DNA from: an uncultured Porphyromonadaceae bacterium
Lineage (GTDB): Bacteria > Bacteroidota > Bacteroidia > Bacteroidales > Paludibacteraceae
Assembly: GCA_937898265.1 (NCBI GenBank)
Contig: CALEJM010000079.1
Coordinates: 1 to 12,077 of the forward strand
DNA: 12,077 nucleotides
Reading direction: 5' to 3'
Shown: positions 1 to 6,749 of the stretch, piece by piece
Numbering within the stretch: position 1 is the stretch's first letter
Layout of the letters: every line of letters starts with the position of its first letter
Notes under the pieces: model-generated
What the model was told of the DNA's origin: nothing
The model's input: the letters and a program-made list of their open reading frames with translations, nothing else
Database searches by the model: none
Position numbers and translations under genes: made by a program

Positions 1-840
1 CATATCGTTGTCAACGAAGGCGTTACCACTATAGGCGGATTTGCTTTCCACACCTGTCTCAACCTTGAGACGGTTGCTCTGCCGTCAACCCTTACCACCA
101 TTGAAAACGGTGCGTTCTACAACTGCCAGATGCCGTCAATGACCTTGCCTAACGGATTGCAAACCATTGACGACCATGCGTTTGAGAAATCTGGATTGAC
201 CACCTTGATTGTTCCGAACAGCGTTACGAAAATCGGCGCGAGTGCCTTTGAAAGCTGTGTTCGGCTCACCTCCATCACCCTCTCCAATGGCATCAACCGA
301 TTGGAAGAGAAAGTGTTTGCCTACTGTTGGGGACTGCTCTCGTTGGACATCCCTGCTGGCGTGACAACCATTGAATCGCAAGCATTGTATAACTGCTCCA
401 AACTCAGGTGCGTAACCATTCCAAACGGCGTTGTCGACATCGCTGGCCGTGCGTTCAACGCCTGCTACGTCCTCGACAAAATCATCCTGCCTGCCAGCGT
501 TCAAAATATCGGCAGTTGTGTCTTTGAAGACTCGCCGCTGCTGCATGTCTTCTGCCGTGGCACCGTTCCTCCGTCGGCCGACGAAACCGCTTTCGGCACC
601 GAGATAACCAGTGTGGCAACGCTTCACGTTCCCGACAACGGAACGTCGGTCGCCACCTATTCTGCGGCTCCTGTTTGGCGCGAATTTAGTCGAATCATGG
701 GCGATGACGGCGACGGAACGGCAGTTGAAAATGTGACTGATAAACAGCAATCTAAAGTTGTAAAAATCATAGAAGAAGGTAAAATCTTTATCCTTCGTAA
801 CGGCGTGAAATACGACCTCAATGGTCGCCAGCTCCAATAA
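1..840 (+). CDS. BspA-like leucine-rich-repeat surface protein (3' part, 5' end outside window)
   Basis: The frame is open from base 1 and ends at a TAA at 838-840, giving 279 residues of a protein whose N-terminus lies upstream. It shows about eight tandem repeats of roughly 22-23 residues of the BspA/LRR_5 type, with the pattern 'L..I.LP.gvt.Ig..AF..C..L'. Examples are 'LIVPNSVTKIGASAFESC' and 'VTIPNGVVDIAGRAFNAC'. After the repeats comes the usual cap found in these proteins (PP....AF....TLHVP......Y), then a charged linker and a short C-terminal tail ending in 'NGVKYDLNGRQLQ'. BspA-like proteins are secreted or surface-exposed and are often linked to adhesion in the family; the actual ligand here is unknown. 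The tail resembles short terminal motifs of Bacteroidales exported proteins and part of a type IX sorting domain, but it lacks the full domain. The phosphoesterase gene starts 15 bp downstream, so the two may share a transcript. Confidence 0.9.
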   Translation, partial: HIVVNEGVTTIGGFAFHTCLNLETVALPSTLTTIENGAFYNCQMPSMTLPNGLQTIDDHAFEKSGLTTLIVPNSVTKIGASAFESCVRLTSITLSNGINRLEEKVFAYCWGLLSLDIPAGVTTIESQALYNCSKLRCVTIPNGVVDIAGRAFNACYVLDKIILPASVQNIGSCVFEDSPLLHVFCRGTVPPSADETAFGTEITSVATLHVPDNGTSVATYSAAPVWREFSRIMGDDGDGTAVENVTDKQQSKVVKIIEEGKIFILRNGVKYDLNGRQLQ

Positions 841-855
841 CCCCAACCGCGCTTT

Positions 856-2061
856 ATGTACCTAAAACCGCTTTTTGCCCTCTTCATGCTGCTCTTGGTT
901 GTTCTCGCTTCGGGAGCAACCCTCTGTCGACTTTGGAGCCATGCCAAAGAGGAGCGGCGCGGTTCTCGTCTTCTTTTCGGCATCGTAGCCTTTGTCTCGC
1001 TCTTCTTTGCAGCCTTCATGGTAGCTCTGGAGATGCATTGGTTGAACTGGCTATGGCGTATCAATGAGGTGGTTATCTATCGTGTCGTGGCTATCTTCTA
1101 CACCCTGTTTATCCCCTTGGCTGCTTACGGAAGTTTCTCGCTCTTGGATTTGATAGGCAAAAAACTGCGCCCTCAGCATCGTTGGCACTTACGTGGTTAT
1201 ATCGGCATCCCTTTGATGCTAATCTGTTTCGCAGTCTTGGTGACTGGTTTTCTTAATCGTCATCATCTTGAAGTAGAGCACGTTGACGTGGAAAGCGCAA
1301 GACTTCCCGAAGGTTTTGACGATACGAAAATTGTGGTGCTTGCCGACCTCCATTTTGGTACGTTGGTAGGACAAAAATCAGCTTATCTTCAGACTATTGT
1401 TGACAGCGTCAATGCCCTTCAGCCCGATTTTATCTTAATGGTTGGCGACCTGGTTAATATCTATGCCAACGAGATGCTTGGACCCCATACCATTCTTGAG
1501 GCGCTGGAGGCTCGGATAGGCAAATATGCCGTGATGGGCAATCATGACTACGGCGGATATTTCCCTTTTGACAACGAGACCGAACGGCAAGCCAACGAAC
1601 TCCGTATGCGCGAAGTCTATGAGATGTGCGGTTTCCGACTGCTTGAAAACGAGGGCGTTGAGATTGCCGTCGGCGATACGGATAAAATCAATGTTGTGGG
1701 CATCGAAAACTGGGGAACGGGTCGATTTCCGAAATATGGCGACTTGACAGCCGCAATGAATACCGTCAGCACAGACTGTTATACAATTTTGCTGTCGCAT
1801 GACCCAACTGCCTGGCGTCCTTGCGTCTTGGCGTCTGACTACCACGTGGACCTCACCGTCTCAGGAAATACACATGGCGGTCAGTTCATCGTGTTCGGAC
1901 TCTCGCCCGCAATGAAAGAATTTGAATTTTGGAACGGACTCTACTCCTCCGAACAACAATATATATATGTATCGCGCGGATTAGGCTATACCATCGTGCC
2001 GATGCGCGTCGGTCGCGGACCCGAAATCTCCCTCATCCATCTGCATAAATCGGTCCGTTAG
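856..2061 (+). CDS. Membrane-anchored YkuE-type metallophosphoesterase
   Basis: This 401-residue protein has an N-terminal membrane part with about four hydrophobic segments (roughly residues 2-24, 41-60, 75-100 and 113-134). A calcineurin-like metallophosphoesterase domain follows from about residue 158. Metal-site motifs appear in the family order: DLH (164-166), GD (197-198), GNHD (228-231), SHDP (314-317) and a final 'SGNTHGGQ' (336-343). The family normally has GHTH at the last motif; here the first His is Asn338 (codon AAT, 1867-1869), although Asn can still act as a ligand. The layout matches YkuE-like enzymes with an N-terminal membrane domain; in B. subtilis YkuE is a cell-wall-associated phosphoesterase. 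The substrate cannot be read from sequence. The ATG at 856 is directly followed by the first membrane segment. It is probably cotranscribed with the upstream LRR gene (15-bp gap). Confidence 0.9.
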   Translation: MYLKPLFALFMLLLVVLASGATLCRLWSHAKEERRGSRLLFGIVAFVSLFFAAFMVALEMHWLNWLWRINEVVIYRVVAIFYTLFIPLAAYGSFSLLDLIGKKLRPQHRWHLRGYIGIPLMLICFAVLVTGFLNRHHLEVEHVDVESARLPEGFDDTKIVVLADLHFGTLVGQKSAYLQTIVDSVNALQPDFILMVGDLVNIYANEMLGPHTILEALEARIGKYAVMGNHDYGGYFPFDNETERQANELRMREVYEMCGFRLLENEGVEIAVGDTDKINVVGIENWGTGRFPKYGDLTAAMNTVSTDCYTILLSHDPTAWRPCVLASDYHVDLTVSGNTHGGQFIVFGLSPAMKEFEFWNGLYSSEQQYIYVSRGLGYTIVPMRVGRGPEISLIHLHKSVR

Positions 2062-2262
2062 CTCTCTAATTTGATAAAAAGCATCTTTTTGTCGTTGGGC
2101 GCATCGGGCGCTGTCCTTTTATAAAATTGTATTTTGGGGTCTATTGCTTGAAGACTTTAATTTGGGTGCTTTAATACGGGACGTTTACTTTCATTCTTTA
2201 ATCTTTTGGTGTGTAAATCGATTTTCTTGCTTAAAAGTGGCCTAAAAACCAAAAGAAATTAG

Positions 2263-2270
2263 TAACTTTG
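2263..2270 (+). promoter_or_regulatory. Probable Bacteroidetes -7 promoter element (TAACTTTG) for rocD-rocF
   Basis: TAACTTTG matches the Bacteroidetes primary sigma factor -7 consensus TAnnTTTG exactly and follows an A-rich stretch. No good -33 TTTG box is seen at the expected distance of about 19-20 bp. Transcription would start a few bases downstream, giving a leader of about 100 nt before the rocD ATG at 2379. Confidence 0.55.
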
Positions 2271-2331
2271 TGGGCCGACGAAAAATGTAGTCTTACGTTG
2301 TTGTCGGTATAAAGAATAAAAACCCATTCAA

Positions 2332-2352
2332 ATTTCCGCATCTGTTGGAAAT
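2332..2352 (+). promoter_or_regulatory. Inverted repeat in the rocD leader (possible operator or small hairpin)
   Basis: ATTTCC (2332-2337) and GGAAAT (2347-2352) are perfect complements separated by 9 nt, located 26 bp before the rocD start and downstream of the putative promoter. A second, imperfect pair, CCGAC (2275-2279) and GTCGG (2303-2307), lies further upstream in the leader. Either could be a repressor site or a leader hairpin. Stems this short occur by chance, so the call is weak. Confidence 0.25.
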
Positions 2353-2378
2353 GAGAATATAAACTACTTATATACACT

Positions 2379-3590
2379 ATGAAAGTTAATGAATACATTG
2401 AGCGCGAAGAAAAATACGGTGCTCACAACTATCATCCACTGCCTGTTGTACTCACAAAAGGTGAAGGTGTCTTTGTTTGGGACGTTGAAGGAAAACGTTA
2501 CTTCGACTTCTTGTCTGGCTACTCAGCATTGAGCCAAGGACACTGCCACCCAAAAATCATAAAAGCGTTGAAAGATCAGGCTGATCAACTCACCTTGACT
2601 TCACGCGCTTTCCATGCCGACATCTTGGGCGAATACGAAGAATACGCCTGCAAATATTTCGGCTACGACAAACTCCTCCCAATGAACACCGGTGCCGAGG
2701 CTGTTGAGACCGCCTTGAAACTGGCTCGTCGCTGGGGCTATGTTCGCAAACAAGTGCCAGTTGACAAAGCTAAAATCGTTGTTTGCGCCGAGAACTTCCA
2801 CGGTCGTACCATCACCATCATCTCAATGAGTACCGACCCAAGTTCATACGCCAACTTCGGTCCTTTCACCGACGGCTTCATCAAAGTACCATATAATAAT
2901 GTAGACGCTTTGAAAGAAGCATTGGCTTCTGACCCTAACATCGTAGGCTTCCTCCTCGAGCCAATCCAAGGCGAGGCTGGTGTGGCTGTTCCAGACGATG
3001 GCTACCTGAAAGCTTGCTACGACGCTTGCCACGAGAAGAACGTATTGTTCATTGCCGACGAGGTTCAATGCGGTATCGCACGCACCGGTCGTATGTTGGC
3101 TTGCGACTACGAAAACGTACATCCAGACATCTTGATTCTTGGTAAAGCATTGTCAGGCGGCGTAACTCCTGTATCAGCAGTATTCGCCAACGACGATATC
3201 ATGCTCACCATCGCTCCAGGCGAACATGGTTCAACCTATGGCGGCAACCCATTGGCATGCGCCGTTGCCATCGCAGCACTGAAAGCCATCAAGGAAGAAA
3301 ATATGACCGAGAACGCTTACGAAATGGGTAAGTTGTTCCGTGATGAGATTTCAAAACTCAACCACCCAATGATTAAACAAGTGCGTGGTAAAGGTTTGTT
3401 GAACGCCGTTGTAACAGAACCACATGATGGTCTCGTTGCATGGGATATCTGCTTGAAACTGATGGAACGTGGCTTGATTGCCAAACCAACTCACGACCAC
3501 ATCATCCGCTTCACTCCACCATTGGTAATCACACGCGACCAAATGATGGAAGCCATCGGCATCATCCGCGACGTTTTCAATAGTCTCTAA
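2379..3590 (+). CDS. rocD: Ornithine aminotransferase (ornithine--oxo-acid transaminase)
   Basis: This 403-residue class III PLP-dependent aminotransferase has the length expected for ornithine aminotransferase. It moves the delta-amino group of ornithine to 2-oxoglutarate, giving glutamate-5-semialdehyde and glutamate in the cytosol. Visible hallmarks are '[19 protein letters not shown]' (103-121, PLP phosphate region), FHGRT (140-144), EPIQGEAGV (194-202), '[11 protein letters not shown]' (227-237, with PLP-contacting Asp227 and Gln230), LGKALSGG (254-261) with the Schiff-base Lys256, and [13 protein letters not shown] near 290. The arginase gene follows after 23 bp, which supports ornithine rather than acetylornithine or GABA as substrate. 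The putative promoter and leader lie upstream in 2263-2378. Acetylornithine aminotransferase is the main alternative on sequence alone; the neighbour argues against it. Confidence 0.93.
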   Translation: MKVNEYIEREEKYGAHNYHPLPVVLTKGEGVFVWDVEGKRYFDFLSGYSALSQGHCHPKIIKALKDQADQLTLTSRAFHADILGEYEEYACKYFGYDKLLPMNTGAEAVETALKLARRWGYVRKQVPVDKAKIVVCAENFHGRTITIISMSTDPSSYANFGPFTDGFIKVPYNNVDALKEALASDPNIVGFLLEPIQGEAGVAVPDDGYLKACYDACHEKNVLFIADEVQCGIARTGRMLACDYENVHPDILILGKALSGGVTPVSAVFANDDIMLTIAPGEHGSTYGGNPLACAVAIAALKAIKEENMTENAYEMGKLFRDEISKLNHPMIKQVRGKGLLNAVVTEPHDGLVAWDICLKLMERGLIAKPTHDHIIRFTPPLVITRDQMMEAIGIIRDVFNSL

Positions 3591-3613
3591 TCACAACTCC
3601 TTTTCTTGCTATT

Positions 3614-4507
3614 ATGGATATCACGATGATTGGCGTACCCACCGATTTGGGTTGCGATCGCCACGGACCAGAATTGGCACCTGCTGTCTTGCGCAGCATG
3701 GGTGTTAAAGAACTGTTTGAGAAACATGGTCACACGGTGACTGACGCCGGCGACATTCAGGTTTCCGAACGCAACGAAGCCGACAAATATAAAGACAATG
3801 ATAAGGTAAAATACCTCGAAGGTGTGGTTGAAGTTGGCAATCAACTCTATGAGTTGGTGACAACCGCCTACCTCCGCCGTACGTTCCCTTTCATCATTGG
3901 CGGCGACCACTCGTTGTCGTTGGGTAGTGCTGCGGCTGCCGCCCACTACTACGACGATTTCGGCATCATCTGGTTTGATGCGCACGGCGACTTCAACATG
4001 GAGCCAGCCTCACCAAGCGGCAACTCACACGGCATGCCTTGCGCAGCCCTGATGGGTTTGGCTACCACCGACCTCGCCAGCGTCGTACGTCGCACCGTCA
4101 ATCCGAAGAACATCTTCTGGGTGGGCACACGCGACCTTGACTGCGGCGAAGAGGCACTGATCAAATCGGAAAACCTCAACGTCTACCGCGCCGAACTCGT
4201 CAGAGAGAAAGGCATGGATTTCGTGATTGAAGATATCAAGAAAAAAATTGCTGAAAAAGGATTGAAAAATATCCACTGCAGTATCGATATCGACGGAATG
4301 GACCCTTCATTAGTGCCTGGCACAGGAACAGCCGTTCCAGACGGAATCTTCGAAGAGGATTTTCGTAAATTCCTTACGGCAATGTTTGATACTCAGTGTA
4401 TTCGCTCTGTCGATGTCGTTGAGTTCAACCCTGCCCTTGACCACGACGACGTGACTGCCAAGTGGTGTCTTGAGGCCATAGATTTCATCGCCTCATTAAT
4501 TAAATAG
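3614..4507 (+). CDS. rocF: Arginase
   Basis: This 297-residue protein belongs to the ureohydrolase (arginase/agmatinase) superfamily and is predicted to hydrolyse L-arginine to ornithine and urea using two Mn2+ ions. Metal ligands are visible in GGDHS (96-100, His99), 'DAHGDFN' (122-128, Asp122/His124/Asp126) and 'SIDIDGMDPS' (223-232, Asp225/Asp227). The 'SGNSHGMP' segment (135-142) matches the arginase substrate loop SGN.HGMP, and 'DVVEFNPALD' (267-276) holds the conserved C-terminal Glu270. The gene follows rocD by 23 bp with no terminator between, so the two are almost certainly cotranscribed and act in sequence. Agmatinase or formimidoylglutamase are superfamily alternatives, but the SGN.HGMP loop and the rocD partner favour arginase. 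A structured spacer separates it from porV. Confidence 0.92.
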   Translation: MDITMIGVPTDLGCDRHGPELAPAVLRSMGVKELFEKHGHTVTDAGDIQVSERNEADKYKDNDKVKYLEGVVEVGNQLYELVTTAYLRRTFPFIIGGDHSLSLGSAAAAAHYYDDFGIIWFDAHGDFNMEPASPSGNSHGMPCAALMGLATTDLASVVRRTVNPKNIFWVGTRDLDCGEEALIKSENLNVYRAELVREKGMDFVIEDIKKKIAEKGLKNIHCSIDIDGMDPSLVPGTGTAVPDGIFEEDFRKFLTAMFDTQCIRSVDVVEFNPALDHDDVTAKWCLEAIDFIASLIK

Positions 4508-4537
4508 AACTTTATACAATAAAATAAGAAAAAGTTC
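4507..4537 (+). other. A/T-rich inverted repeat just after rocF
   Basis: GAACTTT (4507-4513) and AAAGTTC (4531-4537) form a perfect 7-bp stem around a 17-nt A-rich loop. It begins at the last base of the rocF stop codon and is the first of three consecutive inverted repeats ahead of porV. No U-tract follows. Confidence 0.35.
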
Positions 4538-4542
4538 GTTAT

Positions 4543-4581
4543 ATAGTTGGCGCGAGGGAGTAGTCTCTCGTGCCACGCTAT
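4543..4581 (+). promoter_or_regulatory. Strong GC-rich hairpin between rocF and porV
   Basis: GGCGCGAGGGA (4549-4559) pairs fully with TCTCTCGTGCC (4564-4574), nine Watson-Crick and two G-T pairs, around a GTAG loop. The stem extends by one T-A pair (4548/4575) and, past a small internal loop, by ATAG (4543-4546) with CTAT (4578-4581). It ends 47 nt before the porV start. It lacks a run of T after the stem, so it is not a canonical terminator. A 3'-end stabiliser for rocDF mRNA, an attenuator, or a 5'-leader element of porV are all possible. Confidence 0.6.
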
Positions 4582-4594
4582 GTAAATAATGAAA

Positions 4595-4609
4595 GTGGTT
4601 TTTAACCAC
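4595..4609 (+). promoter_or_regulatory. Small hairpin just upstream of the porV start
   Basis: GTGGTT (4595-4600) and AACCAC (4604-4609) are perfect complements with a TTT loop, ending 18 nt before the porV ATG. Its closeness to the start codon suggests a role in translation initiation or mRNA stability of this probably abundant protein, but this is inference. Confidence 0.4.
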
Positions 4610-4627
4610 AACTAATCCAATAAACAA

Positions 4628-5815
4628 ATGAAGAAATTCGTATTGACTGCTATTTTGGCAGTGGCTTGCTCTGCTTTCGCAGTAGCGCAAAACTCTGACA
4701 ACGACTACTACAATCCGCTCGTGACAGGCGTGCCTTCATTGAGCGTAAACCCAGATGCTGTTGGTGGCGGTATGGGTGATGTGGGTGTTTCGACACTTCC
4801 TGACATCAACTCACAATACTGGAACCCATCAAAATACGCACTCTCTGAGAGCCACGGTGGTTTCGCTATGTCCTACACCCCTTGGTTGCACAAATTGGTA
4901 AGCGACATCAACGTTGCTTACCTCGCTGGCTACTACAACATCAGCGACGCTGCTGGTGCTATCAGTGCCTCTTTGAGATATTTCTCATACGGTAAGGTTA
5001 ACCTCCGTGAGTCTGCAGAACAGGAAATTCCTATCACTGTAAAACCTTACGAGTTTGCCTTCGACCTCGGCTACTCACGCAAATTGGCTGAATATGTTTC
5101 AATGGGTGTAAACCTCCGTTACATCAACTCAGACCTCAGCGTTAGAGATGAAAACTACTACCCAGGTCACGCTTTCGGCGCCGACGTTTCTGTGTTCTAC
5201 ATGCAACCATTTGACGCTAACAACGGTGGTCAACACCGCCTCGGTGTTGGTTTGAACCTCTCTAACATCGGTACAAAAATCTCTTACGACAAGGGTCAGA
5301 CACGTAACTTCATCCCAGCTAACCTCCGCTTGGGTGTTTCATACTACCTCCCATTCAACGAGTACAACCGCATGTCGTTCACCCTTGAGTGCAACAAAAT
5401 GATGGTTCCTTCACGTCTCTCAAACAAAACCGAAGGCTTCGATCCTAACGACCAAAGCACATGGTTGATGAGTGCTGAAGACTACAGCGATATCTCTTCA
5501 ATGAAAGGTATCTTCATGTCATTCAACGATGCTCCTGGTGGTGCTAAGGAAGAGTTCAAAGAGGTAATGTGGAATGCTGGTATCGAGTATGCTTACAACG
5601 AGCAATTCTTCGCTCGCGCTGGTTACTGCAACGAGAACGCTTCTAAAGGTAACCGTAAGTTCTACACCGTTGGTGCTGGCTTCAAACTCTCTGCTTTCCG
5701 CTTGGACGTTGCCTACGTAATTGCTCAGGCACAAACCAGCCCATTGGATCAGACACTCCGCTTCACTCTCGCCTTCGACGTGGACGGTTTGAAAGAATTG
5801 GCAGACCGCAAATAA
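4628..5815 (+). CDS. porV: PorV-type outer-membrane barrel of the type IX secretion system
   Basis: The 395-residue protein starts with a clear signal peptide (lysines at 2-3, hydrophobic core, cleavage likely after 'FAVA' near residue 20-21). The mature N-terminus 'NPLVTGVPSLSVNPDAVGGG' followed by MGDVGVS and 'QYWNPSKYALS' is the signature of the PorV/PorQ (LptO) family. The rest is a string of alternating beta strands ending in 'LRFTLAFDVDGL', as expected for an outer-membrane beta barrel. In P. gingivalis PorV shuttles cargo from the translocon to the PorU sortase and is needed for type IX secretion. Here porU is not adjacent; arginase lies upstream and ispF downstream. Codon use looks strongly biased (many AAC, CTC, CGC and GGT codons), fitting high expression. 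A strong terminator follows 24 bp after the stop. PorQ is the main paralogue to exclude. Confidence 0.85.
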   Translation: MKKFVLTAILAVACSAFAVAQNSDNDYYNPLVTGVPSLSVNPDAVGGGMGDVGVSTLPDINSQYWNPSKYALSESHGGFAMSYTPWLHKLVSDINVAYLAGYYNISDAAGAISASLRYFSYGKVNLRESAEQEIPITVKPYEFAFDLGYSRKLAEYVSMGVNLRYINSDLSVRDENYYPGHAFGADVSVFYMQPFDANNGGQHRLGVGLNLSNIGTKISYDKGQTRNFIPANLRLGVSYYLPFNEYNRMSFTLECNKMMVPSRLSNKTEGFDPNDQSTWLMSAEDYSDISSMKGIFMSFNDAPGGAKEEFKEVMWNAGIEYAYNEQFFARAGYCNENASKGNRKFYTVGAGFKLSAFRLDVAYVIAQAQTSPLDQTLRFTLAFDVDGLKELADRK

Positions 5816-5839
5816 TTGAATGAATTTTAATTCATAATA

Positions 5840-5880
5840 AAAAGTCCACAGGGCAGAAGCTTTGTGGACTTTTCTTTAAT
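5840..5880 (+). terminator. Intrinsic terminator after porV
   Basis: AAAAGTCCACA (5840-5850) and TGTGGACTTTT (5863-5873) form a perfect 11-bp stem around a 12-nt loop, followed by the T-rich TCTTTAA. The A-run before the stem makes it potentially bidirectional. A further small palindrome, TGAATTTTAATTCA, lies immediately upstream (5821-5834). Confidence 0.9.
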
Positions 5881-5897
5881 CAATAGACAGATTGACT

Positions 5898-6371
5898 ATG
5901 AGAGTAGGATTTGGTTACGACGTTCATCAGTTGGTAGAAGGACGTAAACTCATCGTTGGCGGTGTTGAGATTCCGCACGTCAAGGGTTTGTTGGGACATT
6001 CCGACGCCGACGTCCTGATTCATGCGGTTTGCGATGCTTTGTTGGGAGCTGCCAATCTTGGCGATATTGGTCATCTCTTTCCTGATACCGACAATGCCTA
6101 CTTGGGAATTGACAGCAAGATTCTGCTGAGTCGCGTGATGGATGTTCTGGACGAGAACGGCTATCGTTTAGGTAATGTGGACTGCACCCTTTGCGCCCAA
6201 CGTCCAAAGATAGCGCCCCATATTCCATCCATGAAAGCCGCAATGGCGAAAGCGATGCACTGCGACGAATCGCAGATTTCTATCAAGGCAACAACCACCG
6301 AGCGTCTTGGCTTTGTTGGGCAGGAAGAAGGTATGTCGGCCTATGCAGTCGCTTTGATTGAGAATAAATAA
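5898..6371 (+). CDS. ispF: 2-C-methyl-D-erythritol 2,4-cyclodiphosphate synthase
   Basis: From the ATG at 5898 the protein has 157 residues, the normal IspF length, and opens with the family N-terminus 'MRVGFGYDVHQL' containing the zinc ligands Asp8 and His10. Further hallmarks are 'LLGHSDADVLIHAVCDALLG' (about 32-51, third zinc ligand His), DIGHLFPDTD, and the C-terminal 'ATTTERLGFVGQEEGMSAYA'. It catalyses cyclisation of CDP-methylerythritol 2-phosphate to MEcPP in the MEP isoprenoid pathway and acts as a cytosolic trimer. An in-frame TTG at 5892 would add two residues, but the ATG fits the conserved start much better. The start lies only 24 bp after the porV terminator, with no room for a full promoter between, so expression depends on read-through or a promoter overlapping the terminator or porV. 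Confidence 0.97.
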   Translation: MRVGFGYDVHQLVEGRKLIVGGVEIPHVKGLLGHSDADVLIHAVCDALLGAANLGDIGHLFPDTDNAYLGIDSKILLSRVMDVLDENGYRLGNVDCTLCAQRPKIAPHIPSMKAAMAKAMHCDESQISIKATTTERLGFVGQEEGMSAYAVALIENK

Positions 6372-6417
6372 CTGTTTTGTCACTGGCATTAAGTTGCCTT
6401 TGATAGGTATAGAAACA

Positions 6418-6457
6418 AAAAACGCCATCTTTTTACAGATGGCGTTTTTCCTTTTTC
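6418..6457 (+). terminator. Bidirectional intrinsic terminator between ispF and the converging small gene
   Basis: AAAAACGCCATCT (6418-6430) and AGATGGCGTTTTT (6437-6449) form a perfect 13-bp stem with a TTTTAC loop, followed by CCTTTTT. The A-run on the other side gives a T-run on the minus strand, so it can end both ispF transcription and the small minus-strand gene stopping at 6474. Confidence 0.92.
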
Positions 6458-6473
6458 CCAGTTGTAAGAACTG

Positions 6474-6749
6474 CTAAGCGGCTTTCTTGTAAGAGGTTTT
6501 ACAGCCATTGAGGAGCTCGGTTTTGACGATGGTCACCTTGCCGGCCTTGACCAACGCTCTTTGCTCCTTCTCTTTCTGCTTGAGTCTCTCAAGCAATTCT
6601 TTCGCTTTCTCGTGTTCCTTCTCCTTGTCGGCGTAGGTCTTGAACTGCGACTCTGCGTTACGGCCTACATCCATAGGTTTCATGATACGACGACGTTGAA
6701 CTGGTTTCTTGATGTTTTCGGTGCTGGTGGAGTCTTTTCTCATGAGCAT
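6474..6749 (-). CDS. Small highly charged hypothetical protein, predicted helical
   Basis: The frame encodes 91 residues from the ATG at 6749, or 89 from the ATG at 6743 ('MRKDSTSTENIKK'); I cannot decide between the two starts. I do not recognise the family. The N-terminal third is basic and Ser/Thr-rich ('KKPVQRRRIMKP'). The middle (about 35-70) is a Lys/Glu-rich stretch with spaced leucines, 'EKAKELLERLKQKEKEQRAL', likely one long helix or coiled coil. The end is a short 'KVTIVKTELLNGC' strand and a basic tail. There is no signal peptide or membrane segment. Support for a real gene is its lone position, its stop just before a bidirectional terminator, a possible promoter upstream, and no competing gene on the other strand. 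Nucleic-acid binding would fit the charge, but that is a guess. Confidence 0.65.
   Translation of the reverse strand: MLMRKDSTSTENIKKPVQRRRIMKPMDVGRNAESQFKTYADKEKEHEKAKELLERLKQKEKEQRALVKAGKVTIVKTELLNGCKTSYKKAA

Larger units (their letters stand above)
2062..2378. other. 317-bp intergenic region between the phosphoesterase gene and rocD
   Basis: No credible coding frame is visible here. Near the 5' end lies an A/T-rich inverted repeat, GATAAAAAG-CAT-CTTTTTGTC (2073-2093, one G-T wobble), which could form a hairpin in the 3' tail of the phosphoesterase transcript. No clean U-tract follows, so terminator function is doubtful. The second half holds a probable promoter (2263-2270) and a leader of about 100 nt with inverted repeats before rocD. 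The stretch 2100-2250 shows nothing I can assign. Confidence 0.5.

Noticed and set aside
136..846. Long open frame on the minus strand opposite the LRR gene
   Set aside because: It mirrors the repeats of the real plus-strand LRR protein and shows no domain pattern of its own.
2099..2120. GCGC-ATCGG-GCGC followed by CCTTTT as terminator of the phosphoesterase gene
   Set aside because: The stem is only four pairs and the T-run is short, too weak to call.
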